Source of the DNA: Bodo saltans
Taxonomy: Eukaryota; Euglenozoa; Kinetoplastea; Eubodonida; Bodonidae
Assembly (NCBI GenBank): GCA_001460835.1
Contig: CYKH01001927.1
Location: 5,825 to 27,903, forward strand
Length of the DNA: 22,079 nucleotides
Direction of reading: 5' to 3'
The notes under the pieces were generated by a model, which was given only the letters and a program-made list of their open reading frames with translations, was not told the DNA's origin and did no database searches. Position 1 is the stretch's first letter. Every line of letters starts with the position of its first letter. The position numbers and the translations under genes are program-made. Positions 8,558 to 17,967 of the stretch are shown piece after piece.

Positions 8558-8840
8558 CAACCTGCTATTGTCTTCTTTGAGGAAACATAGACATATCACA
8601 CAAAGACAAAGACAACAACAACAACAACAGAAAATTATTTCATTTTTGCTCAACCCCCTCCCTGCTAAGGGGGGCATAACCATCATAGAGCGTAAGCATC
8701 ACCACAAAAGAAGCAACAACGCATTCAGTGACAGCACACAAATTACTCTTCGAGAGCAACAATCTTTCACTTGTCGTTGTTGTTTTCGCTCCGTTGCAGA
8801 AAATTCTTGTAGATATCGTAGCATAATTTTCTGTCACAAC
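8558..8840 (+). other. spacer and 5'UTR upstream of the NACHT gene, with a short CAA repeat
   Basis: It holds A-rich sequence with about six ACA/CAA units at 8612-8629 and the acceptor at 8798-8799. The predicted 5'UTR 8800-8840 has no ATG. No gene is seen. Confidence 0.5.
8771..8799 (+). promoter_or_regulatory. trans-splice acceptor for the NACHT gene
   Basis: The T-rich stretch ttgttgttttcgctccgttg is followed by cAG at 8797-8799. The first ATG after it is 8841, 41 bases on. This ties mature mRNA to the 8841 start and therefore to the N-terminal frame, not to the frame that opens at 9184. Confidence 0.65.
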
Positions 8841-9284
8841 ATGTCCCGTCGCCTCGCAGGGGCCGTCCAGGACGGTAACGCACAGTTCCGCGTCACGCAG
8901 ATGTGCAACACCCTTCAGGACGCCGTCATGAACGGCGATCAGCAGAACCGCATGGCAATGCTCAAACAGCTCCTCGCCGTCGACCTCAACGACGCCGAGA
9001 TCGACCAGCCGCTGCTCATTTTCGAGATTCTGCTCCAGACGCTGGCCATGCCCAAGGCCGCCGACTTGGACTGCAACAACCGCGTGGAGATTGCGACCCA
9101 CGCCTCACGCTACCTCACCATCTTCTTCGTGCGGTGCGGCGACCGCGTGACCATCAGTCTCCACCGCTTCCCCGTACCCTGGTGTGGCGCTCACCTTAAT
9201 CCAAGCCGCCGCCACGCTGTCGCTCTCGAACCTCGCAGACGCCGCGATCGAAGCGCTGAAGGTCATCGCCGCGGATCTCGTTGA
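8841..9284 (+). CDS. N-terminal fragment of the giant NACHT protein, frame lost near 9150-9184
   Basis: The ATG at 8841 is the first after a good splice acceptor and opens MSRRLAGAVQDGNAQFRV. A helical stretch follows (MLKQLLAVDLNDAEIDQPLL, IFEILLQTLAMP, HASRYLTIFFV). Codons are strongly G/C-ending, just like the NACHT region downstream, so it belongs to that gene. Sensible coding persists to about 9170. Beyond that the frame turns Arg-rich (NPSRRHAVALEPRRRRDRSAEG) and stops at 9282-9284. The plausible protein continues in the +1 frame as PGVALTLIQAAATLSLSNL. A surplus base in the CCCC at 9170-9173 would restore continuity. The break may be a sequencing error, a true frameshift allele or a programmed event; the sequence alone cannot decide. 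Confidence 0.65.
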   Translation: MSRRLAGAVQDGNAQFRVTQMCNTLQDAVMNGDQQNRMAMLKQLLAVDLNDAEIDQPLLIFEILLQTLAMPKAADLDCNNRVEIATHASRYLTIFFVRCGDRVTISLHRFPVPWCGAHLNPSRRHAVALEPRRRRDRSAEGHRRGSR

Positions 9285-12200
9285 TCGCGCCATCCAGATG
9301 CTCGAAGGCGAGCTGCTGTCGCGTCTTGCTGCACTCGACCTGCTTCGCGTGGCGCCGAGCCTAGCACGCTTGAGCGAGGCGCTCGAGGAGAAGGGCGTCG
9401 ACTCGGATGAAATCGATGTCCCGGAGTTTGACGTGGACGACACCATCGAGACGCTTGCCGCGACGCTCCCTAACTCTGTCGATGTTTATTGGATGCACGG
9501 GTACGCGCTGATGGACACGCTCATGGCCTTGTGCAAACTAGGCATGAGTGTTCAGCGTATCTCCGTCGTGCTGTTTGGTGGACGCGAAGGAGCCTTCGAC
9601 CCGAAGAACAAGTCCTGCATTGCCGCCTACTGCGCCCATGGAGCTGGGTTCTTCGACTCCCTCAACCCGCTCAGCAACAACTGGCGCATTCGCGAAAAGG
9701 CCGTCAGCTGCCTTATCGCAGCCCAGAAGCAGACAAAGAACAAGGGGCTGCGCGCCGCCATCGCCTCTGTTCTTGCCGACCGCCGCATGCTCGAGAAGGA
9801 CAAACGCGTGTCCCTCATTCTGAACGCCCCTGAGCTGGTGACCGAGTTCAACGAGGTGCTGAAGAAGGACTGGCAGGAGCGGTCCGATGTGTACCTGACT
9901 GCCATCGGCGAGCTGAATGCAAAGATCTCCGAGATGATGGGCAAGGCGGAGCAGACAACGGACGAGAGCGAGCGCGTCGAGACGCAGCAGCAGATCGCCG
10001 AGGCGCGAGAGTACTTATCGACAATGATGGAACGAATGACGGACGTCTCGACGCAGCTTGGCAAGCTCGACACCATCAACGACAAGCTGACCGAGTTCCG
10101 CGAAGAGCACGCGAAGCAGTGGCAGAAGTTCGAGCAGCGCTTCGGTGCGGAGATGGCGCGGCTGGAGCAGCGCCGCGAGGCGGACCAGGCGGCCGTGATG
10201 GGCAAACTCGACCAGATCCACGCGATGATGGCGGCGATGCAGGCGGGCGGCGGCAGCAACGCTGAACCGGTGCTGCAGCTCGAGGAGATCGTTGCGAAGC
10301 TCAAGGCGCAGTACCGCGACCAGGAGCTCGACATGGTCATGACAAAGGACCGCATCCCGCTCGAGAAGATCTTCATCCAGCTGGCCGTCGTTGAGTCGAA
10401 CATCGGCGGCAAGCTGTCCGAGGACACAAAGCGCCACGCCGTACCTCTCGCGCAGATGTTCCGTGAGCGCAAACGACGCCTTGTCAAGAAGGTGCTCATC
10501 GTCGGCAAGGCGGGTGTCGGCAAGACCACGCTGTGCAAGAAGTTCACCTTCGACTGGGCCACCGGCGCGCTGTGGCCGCAGTTCCGCTTCGTCTTCGTGC
10601 TCAAGTTCCGCAACGTCAACCGGCAGCGCTACGCGCAGCCCGACGAGCAGCACCTCGCGCACGCGCTCGTTCGCGAGCAGCTCAGCGACCGCGGCGTCGA
10701 GCACACGTCGGCGCTGTTGACCGCCGTGCGCGACATCCTCAAGAACCACCTCGAAGAAACGCTCATCGTGTGCGACGGCTACGACGAGTCCACCGACACG
10801 CCGCCGTCGATCATCGACGACCTGTTCCGCTGCCCCAACGTCATCTTCACGTCGCGCCCGTACGGCATCGAGCAGATCGTCAACCGCTTCGACCTGCACA
10901 TCGAGAACATCGGCTTCACGCCGGTGCACATCAAGGAGTACGTGCGCATGTTCTTCGAGGCACTGCAGGGCGGGCCGGAGGGCGCTTCTGCCGCCAGGGC
11001 CCTCATCACATTCCTCGACACAAATCCCAACATTCTTGTCACGTCCACCGTGCCCGTCAACCTGCAGCTCGTCTGCAGCCTCTACCTCCGACAGCGCGAC
11101 GTATTCGTGGGTGGGCACATCAGCATCGGCTCGCTCTACAACAAGCTCGTCGAGTACCTCATTGAGGGCTACTTCGAACGCGAAGGCGTCGCGGATCCCG
11201 CTGCCATGGACCAAGCCGTGCGGCGCACGTGCGGCAAGATCGCGTTCGAGGGCCTCAACAACAGCCACGTGGTGCTGCCGAATCGGCTGCTGACGGCTGC
11301 TGTGCTCGAAGAGCCGCTGTTCGAAAAGAAGCTGGTGAATCTGTTCACCGTCGGCCTCATCAAGCCAGCGATCGAAGGCAAGCACGTGCCCCTGTGGAAG
11401 CAGGACGGCTTCTTCCTGCACCTCACGTTCCAGGAGTTCTTCGCGGCGACGTGGCTTGCGGCGCACATGTCGACCGCGGAGCGCCACGCGTGGCTGCGCG
11501 CCAACAAGTTCACGCCGCGCCTCAGCCTCACCATCTGCTTCACGATGAGCATCCTGATGATCGAGGGGCGCACCGACGAGATCGTCGACGCGTTTGGCGC
11601 GATCATGGAGGCGCCGGTGGACGAGGCGCGCCTAGTGCAGTCGCTGCTCGTGCTCCGCGCCTTCGACGAGCTGTCCGTTGCGGTGATCCGTAGGGTCGAA
11701 GATGCGACGAAGGCAGCGTCGTTTGCGATGCGGCTGATGGGCGACGTCATCCGGCGCGGCGAGTCGGACGCAGTTGGCCACGTTGCGGACTTCATGGAGA
11801 GCACGTCGCTCATCACCGGCGCGCCGGAGATCGCGGGCTCCCTCGACGCCGTCCTTGGCGACCCGAGGAGCAGCGACGCCGCCTCGCGCGTCCTCCTTGC
11901 GATGGGCAAGTACTACCCCACCCACCCCGTCACGCTGCGCGCGTACGTCGCGTCCCTCGGCCTCTTCCAAGAGGCGGGAACACCCAAACAGATTCGCACG
12001 ATCGTCGGAGCCGCGGTGTCCAGCGGGAAGATGGAGCGGTTTGTGAGCCTTGTGCGTCATCACCGCGACGACAAAGCAGTGTTCGAGTACATCCTCACCA
12101 CTGCTGCCAAGTCAACACTTCTCATCCTCGGGCTAATGAAGCCACTCCTTGTTGGTGCGTCGATACACCGTGACATGCGAGCTGCTGCACTTATCCGCGA

Positions 12201-15200
12201 CACGCTTGCGCGGAACACGACCACCACTCTCGAGCAGCACGTGTACTATGACGAGACTGATGACTGGCAAGCGCGTTTCGAGTCCCGCGCAAGTGGCACG
12301 ATCGTTGACAGCGGCGCGGCGGACCCTTTTGCGAGCCGGCGGCAGGAGTGGGAGTCTAAACCCTCCGTAGTGCCGAAGCTAGACTTCGTCAACGACGTCA
12401 TTCTCCGCGAGGTTCTTGACGCCTTTGGTCGTGAACGGAATCCGTCCATGCAAAAAGCGTTGTTGAAGGTTGTCGGCCCTGACGCTGCGCTCAAAGAAAT
12501 TGAGCAGGCATGGACTGCTCTCGGTGATGATGCGCTCGACGAGGCACTCATCCGTGTCCATTTCGAGCACCACTTCGACGATGGCGACAACAGCTTCGTG
12601 TCGCGCTGCATCGCATGCCGCATGGAAGGCTTCACGGCGTCTGAGGGGCTGCGGCAGTACTGGAGCTTTTTTGTGTGCCACGACGCGCTCTCGTCCTCGT
12701 GGACCTCGGTGCAGAAACACTGTCCTCCCGCTCTTGCCCAGTGGCTTGTAGCGCAAGTACTCCGCAAGCTAGACCGCATCGTTGGTCTCAGTCGAGCCCC
12801 TGCTACTGCTCTCATCGAAGAGCTGTCAAACGTGTTCACGAGCCCTCGCGATGCCTGCGACGACGCGGCGGCTCTTGCCTACACTAATCTCCTCGACGCA
12901 TCCCACCGCCTGCGCTCGTTGCTCACGGAAATATGTGGCCCAGAAGAGGTGGCTGCCCGCTTAGAGCGCCTCTCAGCGGCGGCTCCTACCCCCAACCACG
13001 CCCTTGCTCTCAAGTATCAAATGTGGGTGGTGTGGTGCAGCGAGTTCAACGACCGCGACACACTTCCTGGCGTTGTCGCAACACTCACCGAGCTCAACGA
13101 TGCCTTCCAATACCGAAAAGCCGCTCCTCGCTCCGATCCGAACGATGAGCTCGACCCGGAGCTTCGATTGACGCGCTCCAATGCAGATCGATGGTCAATG
13201 TTTATCGAATTGTTGTCGATGCCAGTCGCCAGCCACACCGCTGTGACGGAACACGACCTCCGGATAGTGTATCTTGGCCTGATCATCCGCCGAGACCCAC
13301 GAGTCCTTGACGGGTTTGGTAACGATGAGAGCGCAGGACGGCTGCTTAAGAAAGTGGAAAGTATTCTCGTAAAGCACCCACAGTGGCACGGCTCGTTTCG
13401 CGTTTGGAGAGGGCACGCTGCGCGATACAGGCAACGAAATGAAAGGAGCGACATTGGGTCGGGGGCATGTGGCCAGTGCCGAGCAGTCATTCGACGGCAC
13501 TGGTCACACCAAACTCAGAGACTGCCAGTTGCCGGACTTCTCCGTGTTAACGCATTACGTCCTCAGCTCATTCCCCGGCTGCTCGACATGGCCCAGCACA
13601 AGGAGCTCACCAACACAGCAATGCAGTTGCTGTTTGACGGCAATGTCTCGCCGCTCGAGGCCAGATCGATTCTGCTGCGCATCGTCGAGATTGTCCCTCG
13701 CCTTGGGGGCTTTGTCGGGTTCACCGGAACAAACTACCTTCACCGCGTGGCCTTCTCGCTCCATCATCAACATTCGAACCATCTCGAGGTAACAGCCGTT
13801 CTTGACAACGCCCAGTCGAGTCGTTCGATGATCCTTCGCTCGTTTGCGAAAGAGATCGCGCCTCCTTTGGCATGGAATCCAGAGGCGGGGCCGATAGCTG
13901 TGGACCACTACACCGCAGCGGTTGCCACCTCCCTAGATCAGCCGCTTGCCTTCATTCAGAAGCAGCTCATCGACGCCATCCAGAGCCAAGACGAACTACT
14001 GCAGACAGCACTGGCAACTGCTGCCGGCCGCTTGTGCGAGCAGAGCGCTCATCTTCTCGACACCTTAGCCACTGAGGCCCCTCTGGCCTCGCTGTTTGTA
14101 CTTCCTGCCTTGTCGAAGACGTGGCGCTCAGACAGGAAGCTGCACCGAACTGCCATCACTCAGTACCAGCGCGTTGTCGCCTCATCCACCGTGGCAGAGA
14201 GGCAAGCAACTACGTCCAACGTATCACTGGTGTTCGATGTGGATGACGACGGCACGACTAACGAACCAGCAGAGTCAAGCAATCTTAATCACGAAAACGA
14301 CGACGATGAGGACGCTCCAAAAGAAGCGAACAATGAGGAGAGCGAGCTTAAGTCGTTTCCGTTCCTGAGAGCTGTTGCAATCCAACTTTACGGTGGACCT
14401 TCGATCAAGGCCGACGCAAAACTGTCGAACATCAGCGAGCTGCTGCCGCTGATCTCAATGTCGACCTCGGATCTTTTTCACACTCTGTTGACTTTTCTTG
14501 CCGCCGAAGGAATGGAGGGCACCCTTGTCCAGACGTTTGATGACATCAATGAACAGCACTGGTTCTTCTTTGAGAATTCGCCGGACCGGAAACTCCCTGA
14601 TGAATGCTTTCCGTTGTGGATCTCAGCCCTCGCCCATCCAAATTTAGGGGATCAAAAGTTGCACATGGGCGCGAAGGTGTTGACGGATGCAATGCTTCGG
14701 AAGAATGCTCCGTTGCTCAATCGACTGATGGCAGCAGCTGGCGAGGTTGAGGACAGCAATACCCTCGCCGCCCTCGTTGAAGCAGTTCCAGAACTACTGG
14801 CAACGCTGACAACCTTTCTAAACTCTCGTAATACGGATGTGATCTTCAATGCAGCAAAGACAACTCAGAAGTGGGACTTGTTGCTCTTGATGTCTCCTAG
14901 TTGCTTCAAACACACCCCTCTGACGGTGGCGGCGTTGCCTCGGGTTGCAGGCGGCGAAGACGTTATTACGCTTGAAGATTCGTTGGTGTGCCTTGACGCC
15001 GCCCCTGCACTGGTTTCGGAGTGGAGTGTGCGAGGAATTGGACGATCTGCGTTCCTCGCGCTGATGCCGGTAGGCTGCGATGCCGCCGGTTTTTCCGTGG
15101 GGAGGGATCCCGCCGTTTTTCCCTATGTGGTCCGTGCTCTCGCGCAGATGCTCGCCGATGACAATTCAGAAGAAGCAAAGCAAAACTTCATGGTGAACCT

Positions 15201-17967
15201 TCAAGCGAACCGAGCGCTCTGTACTGCAATGAGCGACTTGGCCAAGCGCGGCGGCGGGACGAACGTGACTGCTGAGGCAACGAGAGCCGATGGTGCTGGC
15301 ATGCTTCCTACCCTCAGCACAAAGCACCTGTCGATGCTGTTCAACGAGTCTAGTGCCCCCGAATGGCGTGAGTGGCCCGATGTGGCCCCTCCACTTTCCC
15401 GCGACCACGGCAACCCAGACCTCTTCGCGTTGCTTGCTGAGCCCTTCTCCCTCACCTCCATCATTCACCGCTACGCAGTCATTGCGCGGCAACGGGCCTC
15501 CAACTTCCTGCACATCTCGCAGGACTACGTGAAAGGAATACAGAGCATTAAACATCATCTCTCGAACGGGACTGTCTATCGCTCAGATGATAATGCAGAC
15601 GTGGTTGACAACAAGGACGACGATGACGACGACTACGACGACGACGACGACGATGGCGTCATCGAAGAACTCCTTCATCCTCAGCTGCTTCCCGGCGACG
15701 ATCACTTCTACGCGGTGTACATCGTGGAGCTATTCTGCAAGGCGTACGGCCTCATGCTGTGTGATAAGTGCATCACGATGATGAAAACGCCAGGAAATGT
15801 TGTAGAGCAGAACCTCGGCACACGCTTCGCAGCCTCGGATGTCTTGCCTGTGCTGTTTTCAAAAGCGTGCTCATCCTGCACCGGGCAGCTCGGTCAAATC
15901 TTAACGTCCATTAGAAAAACGCCGATGGAACCATCATTTCACGTCATTCAGCGATTCTTTGAATCTTGGGCTCTCAACGAGCCTGCCACGTTGCACCGAT
16001 TTATTCTCTCGCATATTGAGAAGCTGAAGAACGCCCTGCGCAGCAAAGACACGCCATCTGCTGCCGAACTCGTTGAGCAGCTCAGCAGCGTTGCGGACAG
16101 CTTTGACAACGTGCGCGATGTTGAAGGAGCATCATCGCAAAGCGCTGCAGGGGGAGGAAGACAGCAGCAAAATTGGAAGTTATGGTACAACAGCATCCTC
16201 ACCGTCGCCAACAAAGCGCCGCCAAGCATCGAGGTGGACTATCGCGCAACGTTGTTTTGGCTTTTCCGCGACGTCATGAACAGCAACTATCTCGGCGCTG
16301 ACGGCGTGGCACTCGCAACGTCCAACGACCCCAGATTAGATCATTTCTTGCATTTCATTGCGAATGTTGTGTTCAAAACAGACGCCTTGTCAGAAATGAT
16401 CTCCGCGTCCGTCGCCGACTCCCCAGAAACAGCGCGTCGCCTCGTTGAGAGAATGATTGCTATTGACGCTGCATCTGCGTACAATGCAACCTCGACGTTT
16501 ATTGACCAAGAGCAAGGTACCAACGAAATTGACTTCGAGGAGGAGAACCATATGCTCATGTACCAGCTTGTTGATCGCCCCGAGTTCGATGTCGAAGATA
16601 TTCCGTTGCCGACTGGGGAGGGCATTGTCGTCGACCTTTCGCCAGAGATTGTCAAGAAAATGAAAGAAAACGGCGCAGAAGTCACTTGGGATTTGGTGAT
16701 GAACAAAGCCGTTTCCATCGCGCACAACAGTGGCACCAAGCAAATGCTCAATGAATTGCGATCGTATTCCAGCCCACCACAGGCAGTCATGCACGTCATG
16801 GAAACAGTTGCAGCGCTTATTTTGCGCCAACCAGTGACAGGCTGGGTCCTCGTGCGGCGTGCGCTTCAAGACACAAATACCTTCCTTAGTCGCTTCACAG
16901 ATCCTACATTTGTCACACTAGCACTTGCCACCGCCAGCATTCCGTCATCATTTGCTCGCTTCCATAGACCTGGAAACGTTGCGAGCTTCGGAAAATTGAT
17001 TGAAGACTTGGCGGATTGGTGCGATTTGGTCCACAAGTATTGCACCAAAACAATGGAGCTTATCGACGCTCGACGCCGGGCCATTGAAATCGCCTCTCAA
17101 GGCGCCATACAGCTTAGAAAAGTGAAAGAGTCGTTGTACCGCATCATTGACCTACCTGATGGCTATCTTGACTTCATTCGGGACTCCACACGAGCCGCTC
17201 AAATCGACGCTGCAACAAAAGCTGCTGATTTGTTGAACAAAGCCGCGACAACATTTTTAAAGAATCAGTGCTCCAGTGAATGGAAGTCCTTTCTTGCGGG
17301 TCCACTTAACCCACCAAAAGGTCTCCAGCACATCGCGACAATTCTTGCCAAGATTTTCTGTGGACGGCACATCAAAGTTTGGTCGTCTCTGCGTATTTTC
17401 CTGATGGGTATTTCTGTGTCCGAATACCTTGGTCAGCATTCCGTTGGTAAGTTCTACTCCGAATCCATGATGTTGTTTCTGAAACAAGAACTCGATTCCG
17501 ACGAGTGGAAGTCCAGTGTCGCTGAATCGGAAGGCGTGTTGCAGTTTCCTAACCACATTGATCGCATTCTGCGCCAAGTGTTACATTACTGGGAGCAGGC
17601 CGAGCCTCTCCTATCGTACCATCGCCAAGAAGTCGACGACAAGCAGCAACGCAAGCTGAAGGAGCGAGAAGAGAAACGAAATCAGCGAGTCAACACGTTG
17701 ATGTACAGCATGTGGATATGGCCTGTGGCGCCGGAAGACTTCAGGCAGCGTCAAGTGAACCTTTTCCCCATTCGCACCGTGCTTGATGCCGTCGCCAATG
17801 CCCACAAGGCCAACAAAACTCTCCTTGAAACGTGGTTGAAAGATGCGGCCGCCACTATCTGCAGGGCCCAGCAGCGTGCGTTAGTGTTCCACAAGGACAC
17901 TCCGAATGTATTTACATTCACAGAAGATAACGCTGTTGTTGAGTACACTGCTACTTTTGAAGTGTGA
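9184..17967 (+). CDS. giant NACHT-domain NTPase, NLR-like
   Basis: The open frame covers 2,927 codons. The GTG at 9184 is not a credible start: the gene most likely begins at 8841 in another frame, and the first ATG in this frame is 9298. Residues count from 9184. About 1-220 are helical. A coiled coil lies at about 224-355 (LTEFREEHAKQWQKFEQRF). NACHT P-loop module: Walker A GKAGVGKTT at 441-449 (10504-10530), Walker B LIVCDGYDE at 527-535 (10762-10788), then VIFTSRPYG and a winged-helix end with LTFQEFFAATW (747-757). NACHT proteins are STAND-class NTPases that oligomerise on sensing a signal, as in animal NLRs and bacterial antiviral proteins. The remaining about 2,100 residues look alpha-helical with no LRR, WD40 or ankyrin pattern. 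They contain two acidic linkers (about 1686-1720; 2145-2157), a CxxC pair (2193-2196 and 2229-2232) and a charged C-terminal helix KLKEREEKRNQR. Family is confident; function is not. Confidence 0.85.
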   Translation: MALTLIQAAATLSLSNLADAAIEALKVIAADLVDRAIQMLEGELLSRLAALDLLRVAPSLARLSEALEEKGVDSDEIDVPEFDVDDTIETLAATLPNSVDVYWMHGYALMDTLMALCKLGMSVQRISVVLFGGREGAFDPKNKSCIAAYCAHGAGFFDSLNPLSNNWRIREKAVSCLIAAQKQTKNKGLRAAIASVLADRRMLEKDKRVSLILNAPELVTEFNEVLKKDWQERSDVYLTAIGELNAKISEMMGKAEQTTDESERVETQQQIAEAREYLSTMMERMTDVSTQLGKLDTINDKLTEFREEHAKQWQKFEQRFGAEMARLEQRREADQAAVMGKLDQIHAMMAAMQAGGGSNAEPVLQLEEIVAKLKAQYRDQELDMVMTKDRIPLEKIFIQLAVVESNIGGKLSEDTKRHAVPLAQMFRERKRRLVKKVLIVGKAGVGKTTLCKKFTFDWATGALWPQFRFVFVLKFRNVNRQRYAQPDEQHLAHALVREQLSDRGVEHTSALLTAVRDILKNHLEETLIVCDGYDESTDTPPSIIDDLFRCPNVIFTSRPYGIEQIVNRFDLHIENIGFTPVHIKEYVRMFFEALQGGPEGASAARALITFLDTNPNILVTSTVPVNLQLVCSLYLRQRDVFVGGHISIGSLYNKLVEYLIEGYFEREGVADPAAMDQAVRRTCGKIAFEGLNNSHVVLPNRLLTAAVLEEPLFEKKLVNLFTVGLIKPAIEGKHVPLWKQDGFFLHLTFQEFFAATWLAAHMSTAERHAWLRANKFTPRLSLTICFTMSILMIEGRTDEIVDAFGAIMEAPVDEARLVQSLLVLRAFDELSVAVIRRVEDATKAASFAMRLMGDVIRRGESDAVGHVADFMESTSLITGAPEIAGSLDAVLGDPRSSDAASRVLLAMGKYYPTHPVTLRAYVASLGLFQEAGTPKQIRTIVGAAVSSGKMERFVSLVRHHRDDKAVFEYILTTAAKSTLLILGLMKPLLVGASIHRDMRAAALIRDTLARNTTTTLEQHVYYDETDDWQARFESRASGTIVDSGAADPFASRRQEWESKPSVVPKLDFVNDVILREVLDAFGRERNPSMQKALLKVVGPDAALKEIEQAWTALGDDALDEALIRVHFEHHFDDGDNSFVSRCIACRMEGFTASEGLRQYWSFFVCHDALSSSWTSVQKHCPPALAQWLVAQVLRKLDRIVGLSRAPATALIEELSNVFTSPRDACDDAAALAYTNLLDASHRLRSLLTEICGPEEVAARLERLSAAAPTPNHALALKYQMWVVWCSEFNDRDTLPGVVATLTELNDAFQYRKAAPRSDPNDELDPELRLTRSNADRWSMFIELLSMPVASHTAVTEHDLRIVYLGLIIRRDPRVLDGFGNDESAGRLLKKVESILVKHPQWHGSFRVWRGHAARYRQRNERSDIGSGACGQCRAVIRRHWSHQTQRLPVAGLLRVNALRPQLIPRLLDMAQHKELTNTAMQLLFDGNVSPLEARSILLRIVEIVPRLGGFVGFTGTNYLHRVAFSLHHQHSNHLEVTAVLDNAQSSRSMILRSFAKEIAPPLAWNPEAGPIAVDHYTAAVATSLDQPLAFIQKQLIDAIQSQDELLQTALATAAGRLCEQSAHLLDTLATEAPLASLFVLPALSKTWRSDRKLHRTAITQYQRVVASSTVAERQATTSNVSLVFDVDDDGTTNEPAESSNLNHENDDDEDAPKEANNEESELKSFPFLRAVAIQLYGGPSIKADAKLSNISELLPLISMSTSDLFHTLLTFLAAEGMEGTLVQTFDDINEQHWFFFENSPDRKLPDECFPLWISALAHPNLGDQKLHMGAKVLTDAMLRKNAPLLNRLMAAAGEVEDSNTLAALVEAVPELLATLTTFLNSRNTDVIFNAAKTTQKWDLLLLMSPSCFKHTPLTVAALPRVAGGEDVITLEDSLVCLDAAPALVSEWSVRGIGRSAFLALMPVGCDAAGFSVGRDPAVFPYVVRALAQMLADDNSEEAKQNFMVNLQANRALCTAMSDLAKRGGGTNVTAEATRADGAGMLPTLSTKHLSMLFNESSAPEWREWPDVAPPLSRDHGNPDLFALLAEPFSLTSIIHRYAVIARQRASNFLHISQDYVKGIQSIKHHLSNGTVYRSDDNADVVDNKDDDDDDYDDDDDDGVIEELLHPQLLPGDDHFYAVYIVELFCKAYGLMLCDKCITMMKTPGNVVEQNLGTRFAASDVLPVLFSKACSSCTGQLGQILTSIRKTPMEPSFHVIQRFFESWALNEPATLHRFILSHIEKLKNALRSKDTPSAAELVEQLSSVADSFDNVRDVEGASSQSAAGGGRQQQNWKLWYNSILTVANKAPPSIEVDYRATLFWLFRDVMNSNYLGADGVALATSNDPRLDHFLHFIANVVFKTDALSEMISASVADSPETARRLVERMIAIDAASAYNATSTFIDQEQGTNEIDFEEENHMLMYQLVDRPEFDVEDIPLPTGEGIVVDLSPEIVKKMKENGAEVTWDLVMNKAVSIAHNSGTKQMLNELRSYSSPPQAVMHVMETVAALILRQPVTGWVLVRRALQDTNTFLSRFTDPTFVTLALATASIPSSFARFHRPGNVASFGKLIEDLADWCDLVHKYCTKTMELIDARRRAIEIASQGAIQLRKVKESLYRIIDLPDGYLDFIRDSTRAAQIDAATKAADLLNKAATTFLKNQCSSEWKSFLAGPLNPPKGLQHIATILAKIFCGRHIKVWSSLRIFLMGISVSEYLGQHSVGKFYSESMMLFLKQELDSDEWKSSVAESEGVLQFPNHIDRILRQVLHYWEQAEPLLSYHRQEVDDKQQRKLKEREEKRNQRVNTLMYSMWIWPVAPEDFRQRQVNLFPIRTVLDAVANAHKANKTLLETWLKDAAATICRAQQRALVFHKDTPNVFTFTEDNAVVEYTATFEV
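10486..11470 (+). other. NACHT NTPase module with winged-helix end
   Basis: Ordered motifs: basic lead-in RKRRLVKK, Walker A at 10504-10530, Walker B with the NACHT-typical DGYDE at 10774-10788, sensor-type TSRPYG at about 10849-10866, PVNLQLVCSLY near 11056-11088 and FQEFFAA near 11428-11448. All key residues for nucleotide binding (the Walker A Lys-Thr and the Walker B acids) are present, so the module looks active. Confidence 0.88.
15616..15654 (+). repeat. GAC/GAT repeat encoding an Asp run in the NACHT gene
   Basis: A near-pure run of gac/gat codons with one tac encodes DDDDDDYDDDDDD between the mid and C-terminal helical regions. It is a likely disordered linker and a site prone to length change. 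Confidence 0.85.

Noticed and set aside
8433-8840. Upstream extension of the NACHT N-terminal frame
   Set aside because: The frame overlaps the end of the RCC1 gene and crosses the splice acceptor at 8798-8799, so it cannot be in the mature mRNA; the real start is 8841.
9627-10619. 330-codon - strand open frame
   Set aside because: Its Ser/Arg/Cys-rich content is typical of an antisense shadow of the coiled-coil/NACHT coding sequence.
10015-11487. 490-codon open frame on the - strand across the NACHT region
   Set aside because: It mirrors the GC3-rich + strand gene, which keeps antisense frames free of stops. Its peptide is repetitive in Arg, Val, Leu and Asp, and the + strand has clear NACHT motifs.
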